From NCBI GenBank assembly GCA_031283785.1, contig JAITBC010000424.1:1-15355 (forward strand): a DNA stretch of 15,355 nt, read 5' to 3'. The position numbers were made by a program, and so were the translations under genes. Positions 5,858-11,669 of the stretch are shown here, in pieces (the first letter of the stretch is position 1; each line of letters starts with the position of its first letter). Source of the stretch: Tannerella sp. (GTDB lineage Bacteria > Bacteroidota > Bacteroidia > Bacteroidales > Tannerellaceae). The notes beneath the pieces are model-generated. The model ran no database searches. It was not told where the DNA came from and saw nothing but the letters and a program-made list of their open reading frames with translations.

Positions 5858-6931
5858 TCAATGGGGCAAAGGTAGTAAAAAATCTGCAACAATGGGCAGA
5901 TGGTCGCTATATCCGCCTTTATAAAATTTTCCGCTGTATTTACGTAAGGGCGACTGCTCGCCGCGATTGTTTTTGGAGGTAAGCAGAAAGCTCCGGGCAA
6001 ATATTTGCGGACTGCCTTCCCGAAGATATCTGTTCCAGTTACGGCTTATCATTATTTGGTCAAGTTGCGACCATTCGTTCCGGAATTTGTGGGAGCCGTA
6101 GAAATTCAACTTGTCCGGTTCGCCGAATAAGTTTATGAGATGATGGTTTTTATTAGCGCCTTTTATCAGTATTTGCATGCTTTTGTCGTATGGGTTATCG
6201 TTGAAGTCACCCATCACAATGATGTTGGCGTTATCATTCGTCTTATAGATGGAATCGCATAGTTTGCGGACTGATTTTGCAGCATCCACGCGGTCCTGCT
6301 CCGATTCTTTTTCGCCTCCCGAACGTGAGGGGAAATGGCAGACAAAAATATCTAATCTTTCGCTGTTAATCACTTCTCCCCACACATGCAGGATGTCCCG
6401 TGAACGTTTTCTTTTGTTTGTGAAATTTATCCGTTTCGATGCGTGTCCGAGATGACGGAACTTATCGCGTTGGTAGAGCAGGGCTATGTTTATTCCGCGG
6501 GCGTCGTTCCCGGTCGTTATACAATAGCTGTAATGTTGCTCTTTGAGCGGGGTGCGATTCAGCAAATGTACCAGCACGGTATCGTTTTCGACCTCGCACA
6601 GGCCGCATATCGCCGGTGTGCCCCATTCTCCGATGGCGTTTATCACTTGGGCAGTCTTACGCAAATGCCTGTAATAGCGGCCTGACGTCCAGCGCATAGG
6701 GCCGTCGGGCAGGAACTCATTGTCGTTTTTATGCGGATCATCGTACGTGTCGAAAAGATTTTCCACATTATAAAACATAATGCGGAAATCCTGATTATCG
6801 CTTTTACCGGGCGTCTTTAACGCATGTTTTTCGCTTCTGTTTCGTTGTGAATAAGCGTCCGTACAACCCGGTAATATCAGGAGGCAGCAGAAAAACAGTG
6901 TAATTTTTTTCAGGGACGGCCTATTTTTCAT
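5858..6931 (-). CDS. Endonuclease/exonuclease/phosphatase-fold lipoprotein
   Basis: With the ATG at 6931 the protein has 357 residues and a lipoprotein signal ending LLILPGC (Cys23), placing it on a membrane outside the cytoplasm. The rest is one EEP-fold domain with its metal and catalytic motifs in order: YNVENLFD (N55, E57), CEVEN (E113, E115), RGINIALLY, HFPSRSGG (H199), GDFNDNP (D242, N244), a D291 in SQLDQIM, and SDHLPI (D343, H344). All residues needed for Mg-dependent phosphoester cleavage appear present, so it should be active as a nuclease, phosphodiesterase or phosphatase; the substrate is unknown. The frame is open 9 codons further up to an ATG at 6958, but the chosen start gives a compact lipoprotein signal and an 11-base overlap with the upstream beta-helix gene, a sign of translational coupling. 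The acidic residues that mark surface export in some Bacteroidetes lipoproteins are not obvious after Cys23 (TDAYSQ). Confidence 0.88.
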   Translation of the reverse strand: MKNRPSLKKITLFFCCLLILPGCTDAYSQRNRSEKHALKTPGKSDNQDFRIMFYNVENLFDTYDDPHKNDNEFLPDGPMRWTSGRYYRHLRKTAQVINAIGEWGTPAICGLCEVENDTVLVHLLNRTPLKEQHYSYCITTGNDARGINIALLYQRDKFRHLGHASKRINFTNKRKRSRDILHVWGEVINSERLDIFVCHFPSRSGGEKESEQDRVDAAKSVRKLCDSIYKTNDNANIIVMGDFNDNPYDKSMQILIKGANKNHHLINLFGEPDKLNFYGSHKFRNEWSQLDQIMISRNWNRYLREGSPQIFARSFLLTSKNNRGEQSPLRKYSGKFYKGGYSDHLPIVADFLLPLPH

Positions 6932-8522
6932 TGTCTTTTTTCTGCGGTACATATTCATAAGCGCCTATGGATGGGCCATGTTCACTTGTAAGACGGTTAA
7001 TGCCGAAGCGGTCGACGGGATACTGTTCCGATACTGAACGGTCGGCTTTGCCGATGCCGGCGGATTTTTCATCCAGGCGAAAATCAAACACATAATCATA
7101 CTGGTTATCCTTATTTTGCCGGCTGCTTTTTATGTATATCGGACTTTCGGCAAACAGGACGTCAATAAAACGTTCGTTGTCCGTCTTTCCTGTCTTGACG
7201 ACACAGTGATTGAAGCGATAGTTGAATTGCTCGTCATGTCCGTTGATGTATTTTTCGCCGGTCGGGAAACTGATTTCGCCGCCATACAGCTCGGTTGTAT
7301 CGGCCGACATGTCGCCGTCAATTATGCAGTTGTCGAAACAGGCCTGTTGCAATGGGAAAATATGTACTGTATTGTCGGCGTCTTCTTTGTCGGGAATAGA
7401 ATCCGACAAGGTCAGGCATTTGTCAAACCTTCCGATGTTGTTGCTGATGAGGCCGGCCGGCATATAATTTGCCATTGTGCAGTGAGAGAACCGGTATTTG
7501 CCTCCGTAAAGTATGACGAGGTATTTACTTGCGTTACTGAATTCCGTGCCGGAGGCTTCAATATAGCAGTTTGCACTCCATAAGACATTGCCGTCCATAT
7601 TTTTTATCTGCGAGTTGCTGATCGTCATTTTTTTCCTGTCGGGAGTTGACTTTGCAAAGGTGAGGCCTGATATTCCATTTCTTATCAGGGTGAAATGCAA
7701 CTCGTTGTCGAAGCTTGAAGCTCCAAAAAACAGTCCGTCCCACTGTGCGGGTATATTATCGTAAGAGATTAACGAAGAAAAGTGATTGAGTCTGTCGCCG
7801 CGAAACGTAACAGGTTTTTCTTGTGTGCCGTTGCTTTTTAACGTTCCGTCGATCAGCCATTTGGCTTTATTATGCATGTAAAAGGAGGCGCCTTCTTCGA
7901 TGCTGACGGTCACTCCCTCCGGGATCATAATGCTGTCGTATACGAGATATGGTTTGTCTGCGGAGAGCGTCGTATCGCCGGTAAACGTATTTCCTCCTTT
8001 CAGGATGTGCGCATTTTGTCCGTATGCTTCGAGCAATACGGATTGAACGATGCCGTTTGTGATGAACACAACCGAATCGTATATGACGAACGGGGTATTC
8101 TTATCATTTGGATCGACCGTCACTTCAACCATTACGTAAAGGCTGTCTTTTTTCCATACAGGTATATCGCTGAACAAATCGCCTTTACGTCCGTCGACAT
8201 TTATCCTGAAGTTGCTTTCCTTGCCGCCGGCCAACAATATTTTGTTGATATTCAAGGCTTCGCCGTTTTTGTTGTATATCATGAAATAGCTTGTCGTAGA
8301 ACCGATTGTCGTAAATACCGTATCGAATGACAGCGTATCGGTTGAAAATGTAAGCAGATGATTGGGGCTGACAGAGTAATCATTCATATTGTTACACCCT
8401 GTCGTTATTGCAGTTATCAGACATGTCGCCCATAAAATGAAATTGACCTTCTGCCTGCTTACAGGCGTCTGCGTACGGTTATCAAACAGGGAAACCCTTG
8501 TAATGCTGCTTTTCTTTTGCAT
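6921..8522 (-). CDS. Right-handed beta-helix lipoprotein
   Basis: The 533-residue product carries a lipoprotein signal, with hydrophobic segment about 27-41 and lipobox TTGC (Cys43). The n-region is unusually long (about 25 residues), but there is no other ATG before the signal. Residues about 55-175 look like an immunoglobulin-like beta-sandwich (LTFSTDTLSFDTVFTTIGS ... VEVTVDPND). From about 185 a parallel beta-helix starts in the usual way (IPEGVTVSIEEGASFYMH, WLIDGTLKSNGTQEKPVTFRG) and continues with NCYIEASGTEFSNAS, HCTMANY, NCIIDGD and NHCVVKTG turns to about 450. The C-terminus GINR...GPSIGAYEYVP matches the closing motif of many Bacteroidetes beta-helix proteins. Such folds bind or cleave polysaccharide or act as adhesins, but no catalytic signature is visible, so a binding or structural role is as likely. 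It overlaps the EEP lipoprotein gene by 11 bases. No clear -7 element is seen in the 102 bases upstream; TATATTAA near 8545 is a poor match. Confidence 0.85.
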   Translation of the reverse strand: MQKKSSITRVSLFDNRTQTPVSRQKVNFILWATCLITAITTGCNNMNDYSVSPNHLLTFSTDTLSFDTVFTTIGSTTSYFMIYNKNGEALNINKILLAGGKESNFRINVDGRKGDLFSDIPVWKKDSLYVMVEVTVDPNDKNTPFVIYDSVVFITNGIVQSVLLEAYGQNAHILKGGNTFTGDTTLSADKPYLVYDSIMIPEGVTVSIEEGASFYMHNKAKWLIDGTLKSNGTQEKPVTFRGDRLNHFSSLISYDNIPAQWDGLFFGASSFDNELHFTLIRNGISGLTFAKSTPDRKKMTISNSQIKNMDGNVLWSANCYIEASGTEFSNASKYLVILYGGKYRFSHCTMANYMPAGLISNNIGRFDKCLTLSDSIPDKEDADNTVHIFPLQQACFDNCIIDGDMSADTTELYGGEISFPTGEKYINGHDEQFNYRFNHCVVKTGKTDNERFIDVLFAESPIYIKSSRQNKDNQYDYVFDFRLDEKSAGIGKADRSVSEQYPVDRFGINRLTSEHGPSIGAYEYVPQKKDNEK

Positions 8523-8576
8523 GTGGAGTTAATTTATAGCGTTAATATAACGTGTAAACTCTTAAATTATTGTATG

Positions 8577-8618
8577 AATGGCCGGGATAACTAAAACAGG
8601 CAGGCGTTCCCGGCCATT
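8577..8618 (-). terminator. Long perfect hairpin between pepD and the beta-helix gene
   Basis: AATGGCCGGGA (8577-8587) and TCCCGGCCATT (8608-8618) form a perfect 11-bp GC-rich stem around a 20-base loop, only 6 bases past the pepD stop at 8625. Its position and strength suggest a terminator for pepD, although no T-run follows immediately on the minus strand (CATACAATAATTT comes next). It may instead attenuate read-through or protect the mRNA end. Confidence 0.6.
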
Positions 8619-8624
8619 GACCGA

Positions 8625-10073
8625 TTATACGTTTCGGAGGATGTCGAGGAGATGTTGCCACCACAGGTCTACTGTTTTTATTTCGATACGTTCGTCCGGC
8701 GAATGAACATCGCGTAGCGTAGGACCGAAAGAAATCATATCCAGATGCGGGTATTTCTCAAGGAACAGCCCACATTCCAGTCCGGCATGTATAGCCATGA
8801 CCAGAGCCTCTTTCCGGAATAGTTTTCGGTAACTTTCCAGCGCTACCTTAAGTATTTTTGATTCCGGGTTTGGTTTCCAGCCGGGATAGCCTTCGCCGTG
8901 TTCGACTTTAGCTCCTGCGAGCATGAATACGGCGGCTACCTGGTTGGCTATGGCCGTTTTTTCCGATTCCGTAGAACTCCGCTGACTTGTTACGACTGTG
9001 ATTTCCGCGACGCCGGTCATTTTTACCGAAGCCAGGTTGGTGGACGTCTCGACAAGGCCTTCGATGTCATGACTCATATTGATGACGCCGTGCGGACATG
9101 CAAGCAAAGCATATATGAGCTTCTCTTTCAGAGTGGCGGGTAGACATGTGTCCGGCCTGTTTGTTGTTTCCATGATGAATTTTACATTCGGGTCGACGTT
9201 TCCAAGTTCATTTTCAATATCGGCGGCAAAATGGTTTAGCATGACGCGAACGTCCTCACGGTAACCGGCGGATGTTCCGATTACCGCACAGGCTTCACGC
9301 GGTATGGCATTGTGGAGATTGCCTCCTTCTATCGACGCGAGTGTAAAGGGATAATTTTCCTGCAATTTATATAAAAAACGGGCAAGGATTTTGTTCGCAT
9401 TGCCGCGCCCTTTATGAATATCGCCTCCCGAGTGGCCGCCGTTAAGTCCGGTTATCGTGATACGAAAGTATAAATCGGAAGCGGAGGCCGGCTCCGGCTC
9501 GTATGCGAATGTGGCAACCGTTCCCTTACCGCCTGCGCATCCGATAAAGATCTGTCCTTCGTCTTCACTGTCCAGATTGAGCAGGATGTTGCCCGACATA
9601 AAACCTTCATCCAGCATTTTCGCTCCTGTCAGTCCGGTTTCTTCATCGACGGTAAACAGACATTCGACAGGCCCGTGTTCGATATCGTCGGAGGTGATAA
9701 CGGCCAGCGCCGCTGCCAGCCCGATTCCGTTGTCGGCGCCAAGCGTAGTGCCTTCCGCACGTAACCAGTCGCCGTCGACGACGGTTTTAATCGGATCGTT
9801 GTCAAAATCATGCCTGACATTACCGTTTTTCTCGCACACCATATCAAGATGAGCCTGCATAATGACGGCAGGGCGGTTTTCATATCCTTTCGTAGCCGGT
9901 TTGGACAATAGCAAGTTGCCTGCCCGGTCTTTTTTCACGGCAATGTTATTTTCAGCAGCAACATCCTCTATGTACCGTATGATTTTACCTTCTTTTTTCG
10001 AAGGACGAGGTACTTGTGTGATCTGATGGAAATAATTCCACACCAATTTTGGTTCTAAATCTTTGATAATCAT
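8625..10073 (-). CDS. pepD: Aminoacyl-histidine dipeptidase (Xaa-His dipeptidase, M20C)
   Basis: The 482-residue enzyme is full length for PepD, a cytosolic di-zinc peptidase that splits dipeptides, classically those with C-terminal His such as carnosine. The opening matches the family (LVWNYFHQITQVPRPSKKEG). Metal and catalytic residues are in place: H75 and D77 in QAHLDMVCE, bridging D114 in LGADNGIG, catalytic E144/E145 in DEETGLTG, D168 in NLDSEDEG, and H457 in DVHSPDERIE. The dimerisation/lid domain (about 190-390) carries HSGGDIHKGRGNA. It is a single gene, divergent from the small membrane protein gene at 10222 with 148 bases between them, and is followed by a strong hairpin, so it is probably monocistronic. 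I see no clear promoter for it in the gap. It would finish breakdown of short peptides taken up by the cell. Confidence 0.95.
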   Translation of the reverse strand: MIIKDLEPKLVWNYFHQITQVPRPSKKEGKIIRYIEDVAAENNIAVKKDRAGNLLLSKPATKGYENRPAVIMQAHLDMVCEKNGNVRHDFDNDPIKTVVDGDWLRAEGTTLGADNGIGLAAALAVITSDDIEHGPVECLFTVDEETGLTGAKMLDEGFMSGNILLNLDSEDEGQIFIGCAGGKGTVATFAYEPEPASASDLYFRITITGLNGGHSGGDIHKGRGNANKILARFLYKLQENYPFTLASIEGGNLHNAIPREACAVIGTSAGYREDVRVMLNHFAADIENELGNVDPNVKFIMETTNRPDTCLPATLKEKLIYALLACPHGVINMSHDIEGLVETSTNLASVKMTGVAEITVVTSQRSSTESEKTAIANQVAAVFMLAGAKVEHGEGYPGWKPNPESKILKVALESYRKLFRKEALVMAIHAGLECGLFLEKYPHLDMISFGPTLRDVHSPDERIEIKTVDLWWQHLLDILRNV

Positions 10074-10192
10074 GTTTTTTTCAGTTTTATAGTTATAAAT
10101 GTCAATTGTTAAATTTGCACAAAATCATAGACTTTGTCGGAAAAATGATGAATTAATCGTTTTGAAATTATCGTACATTCTATTTAAACTCT

Positions 10193-10200
10193 TATCTTTG
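10193..10200 (+). promoter_or_regulatory. -7 promoter element (TATCTTTG) for the small protein/ompH-like operon
   Basis: TATCTTTG is a full match to TAnnTTTG and ends 21 bases before the ATG at 10222, giving a leader of about 15 bases without a Shine-Dalgarno sequence. The nearest TTTG upstream (10161-10164) is 28 bases away, too far for an ideal -33 element. Confidence 0.5.
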
Positions 10201-10221
10201 CGTCCACAAATATAAAAACAA

Positions 10222-10437
10222 ATGCTTAAAGTTGTTGTCTTTAGTGTTATAATTCTTCTTGTATGTGTCGTTTTGTTGTGTGTGAAGGTGATCATAAAGA
10301 AGAACGGGAGGTTCCCTGATATGCATGCAGGAGGGAATCCCGCGTTGGGAAAGATAGGTATCAAATGTGCTCAGGCGCAGGATTTTGAAGCTGGAGTCAG
10401 GATGGATCTTTTCGAACGTCTGGAAAGGAATGTTTGA
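10222..10437 (+). CDS. Small single-pass membrane protein, Bacteroidetes type
   Basis: The 71-residue protein has one strongly hydrophobic N-terminal segment (about 2-24) followed by a basic KKNGRFPD and a polar tail with GGNPALGKIGIKCAQAQDFEAG. The tail pattern (N-x-AL-x-K-x-GI-x-C-x-x-x-QD-x-EA) resembles small proteins I associate with Bacteroidetes that have no assigned function. Basic residues right after the segment suggest an N-out/C-in anchor, so the tail would be cytoplasmic. The gene has its own -7 element and sits 19 bases before the ompH-like gene on the same strand, so the two are probably co-transcribed. The single Cys could bind a partner or metal. It is too long and family-like to be a random ORF. 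Confidence 0.75.
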   Translation: MLKVVVFSVIILLVCVVLLCVKVIIKKNGRFPDMHAGGNPALGKIGIKCAQAQDFEAGVRMDLFERLERNV

Positions 10438-10456
10438 TAATTAATTTATTATTATA

Positions 10457-11089
10457 ATGGATATGAAGGAAAAAATACATTATGTAATTGAAGCGGTACT
10501 TGGTGTTGCCATAATCGTTTTGTTTGTTATGCAGTTTTCAGGTAATAAGAAATCGGCATCTTCGGATGCTACCGTGACGGACGATGCTCTTATGTCGGGA
10601 GGTACGATGCCGATTGCTTTCATCGATGTTGATTCGCTGATGGCGAGTTATACCTATTCTATTGATTTGAATGAGCAAATAACAAAGAAGTATGAAAATT
10701 CGCGTGCTAATCTGACGGAGAAACTGCGTAAGCTACAGTCTGATGCGGCGGATTTTCAACGTAAAGTTGAGACGGGCTCATTTATTTCGCGTGAAAGAGC
10801 CGAAACGGAGCATCAACGCTTGATGAAGAAAGATCAGGATTTGCAGGAACTGCAGGCTCAGATGTCACGGGATTTAGGCGAGGAGCAACTACGTATGAAC
10901 GAGGAATTGCGCCGGACGATCATATTGCAATTACGTGAATTTAATAAAGGTAAAGAGTATCAGATTATTTATGGGAAGATGAATGATAACATCCTGTATG
11001 CCGACGATGCTTATAACATTACGGGAGAGGTGATTGATTTTCTTAACCGTAAGCATGCCTTGTCTCCTGCGGCTAAAACGGACGAATAG
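10457..11089 (+). CDS. OmpH/Skp family periplasmic chaperone-like protein
   Basis: The 210-residue protein has a hydrophobic segment at about 9-27, a low-complexity linker, and from residue 52 the Skp/OmpH signature (MPIAFIDVDSLMASYTYSIDLNEQI), then a long charged coiled coil (about 75-150: KLRKLQSDAADFQRKVE, LMKKDQDLQELQAQM) and a closing beta segment (KEYQIIYGKMNDNILYADDAYNITGEVIDFLN). Skp-type chaperones grip unfolded outer-membrane proteins in the periplasm. Here the N-terminal segment lacks a clear cleavage site, so the protein may stay anchored in the inner membrane. A second ATG at 10463 would change the start by only two residues. It follows the small membrane protein by 19 bases and is closed by a strong terminator at 11133, so the two genes form a short operon. 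Confidence 0.88.
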   Translation: MDMKEKIHYVIEAVLGVAIIVLFVMQFSGNKKSASSDATVTDDALMSGGTMPIAFIDVDSLMASYTYSIDLNEQITKKYENSRANLTEKLRKLQSDAADFQRKVETGSFISRERAETEHQRLMKKDQDLQELQAQMSRDLGEEQLRMNEELRRTIILQLREFNKGKEYQIIYGKMNDNILYADDAYNITGEVIDFLNRKHALSPAAKTDE

Positions 11090-11092
11090 GTA

Positions 11093-11109
11093 CGCGAAGG
11101 GTTTTCGCG
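11093..11109 (+). other. Short hairpin right after the ompH-like stop
   Basis: CGCGAA and TTCGCG form a 6-bp stem with a 5-base loop starting 4 bases after the stop codon. No T-run follows, so it is likely an mRNA-end structure upstream of the true terminator rather than a terminator itself. Confidence 0.3.
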
Positions 11110-11132
11110 GCACAAGACGGGAAAAGAAAAAT

Positions 11133-11174
11133 CCGGAGTTCTGCTTCTAAGCCGAATTCCGGTTTTCTTTCTTT
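11133..11174 (+). terminator. Rho-independent terminator of the ompH-like operon
   Basis: CCGGAGTTC and GAATTCCGG pair as a 9-bp stem (one G-T wobble) around a 12-base loop, followed at once by TTTTCTTTCTTT. The matching A-rich stretch before the stem (AAAAGAAAAAT) would let it work for minus-strand transcripts too. Confidence 0.8.
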
Positions 11175-11280
11175 ACCCGACACATCTGTTGAGGTTAATG
11201 AAGCCGTCATTATATACAGGTCTCTAATCTTAATGCTAATGACTTACTATTCACGACATAGCATTTGACTTTTTACACAT

Positions 11281-11361
11281 TTATTTATTGATCGCGCCAA
11301 TTCCTCCAGCCACGATACGTTGTGCTACCTCGAACGTGAATCTTTCCTTTGATGCACTAAT
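11281..11361 (-). pseudogene. Decayed coding fragment without a start
   Basis: A 26-codon frame on the minus strand, bounded by stops and without an ATG, GTG or TTG start, reads as ordered protein (SKERFTFEVAQRIVAGGIGA, ending NK-stop). It sits in a GC-richer island in AT-rich DNA. The composition suggests the C-terminal end of a lost gene, perhaps the same one that began at 11522. I do not recognise the family, and chance is possible. Confidence 0.2.
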
Positions 11362-11417
11362 TTATTGAATTTTATATAAAATACATACTTGTATAATAGC
11401 TTGTTCATCAATACTTC

Positions 11418-11522
11418 TCACTCCTGTATACTATAAAACGACAATGAAAGCTTGCAACTATTGATTATCAGAAAAATACAAATAATAATGCCGGATAATC
11501 CTTGAAGTTTTTGCTTTTCCAT
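11418..11522 (-). CDS. Possible 34-residue lipoprotein or truncated lipoprotein gene
   Basis: An ATG at 11522 is preceded 8 bases upstream by GAGGAG, a stronger Shine-Dalgarno than at any other gene here. The 34-residue product starts MEKQKLQG, has a hydrophobic core (IIICIFLII) and a lipobox-like INSC with Cys23, leaving a mature part of only 12 residues (CKLSLSFYSIQE). That is the exact layout of a lipoprotein signal. Either it is a genuine very small lipoprotein or the intact 5' end of a gene whose remainder has decayed, for which the fragment at 11281-11361 on the same strand is a candidate. A minus-strand -7 match (TAAATTTG, 11618-11611) lies about 90 bases upstream. There is no similarity I can name. 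Confidence 0.3.
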   Translation of the reverse strand: MEKQKLQGLSGIIICIFLIINSCKLSLSFYSIQE

Positions 11523-11618
11523 CTTATTTAGCTCCTCGTTTTAATCTTTTTCATGTTAATTACCGTATAAATTGCAATAAGGGTTAATGTAGAAATGTGA
11601 ATTTTTTTATCAAATTTA

Positions 11619-11648
11619 TTGCATTTATTCAAAAAATATATATCTTTG
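11619..11648 (+). promoter_or_regulatory. Promoter of the M14 peptidase gene
   Basis: TTG (11619-11621), a 19-base spacer and TATCTTTG (11641-11648) form a complete Bacteroidetes -33/-7 promoter. The start of transcription would fall near 11653, giving a leader of about 17 bases to the ATG at 11670. It abuts a minus-strand -7 match at 11611-11618. Confidence 0.7.
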
Positions 11649-11669
11649 CCGTCTAAAGTTTAATTCTGT

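Larger units (their letters stand above)
11090..11669. other. Intergenic region, 580 bases, between ompH-like and M14 genes
   Basis: Its first part holds two hairpins (11093-11109 and 11133-11174). The middle is AT-rich apart from a GC-richer island at about 11290-11350 that carries a decayed-looking minus-strand frame. A minus-strand ORF of 34 codons with a good ribosome site lies at 11418-11522. The last 60 bases contain the M14 promoter. I see no tRNA, mobile element or longer gene. Confidence 0.6.

Noticed and set aside
5867..5874. TACCTTTG on the minus strand as a promoter for the TonB receptor
   Set aside because: It matches the -7 consensus but lies in the last codons of the EEP gene, with the nearest TTG only 15 bases upstream and a leader of about 165 bases; too weak to call.
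7116..7583. 155-codon plus-strand open frame, and others at 7872-8330 and 9457-9852
   Set aside because: These are antisense to the beta-helix lipoprotein and PepD genes and carry no recognisable motifs; they are by-products of the codon use on the other strand.
10085..10115. Sigma-70-like TTGACA followed by TATAAA upstream of pepD
   Set aside because: The spacing is only 8 bases and the E. coli-type consensus is not the one used in Bacteroidetes; no good TAnnTTTG is present either, so no promoter was called.
11294..11345. Possible tRNA or attachment-site remnant (contains GTTCGAGG on the minus strand)
   Set aside because: A T-loop-like GTTCGA is present, but no cloverleaf stems, anticodon arm or acceptor pairing can be drawn around it.
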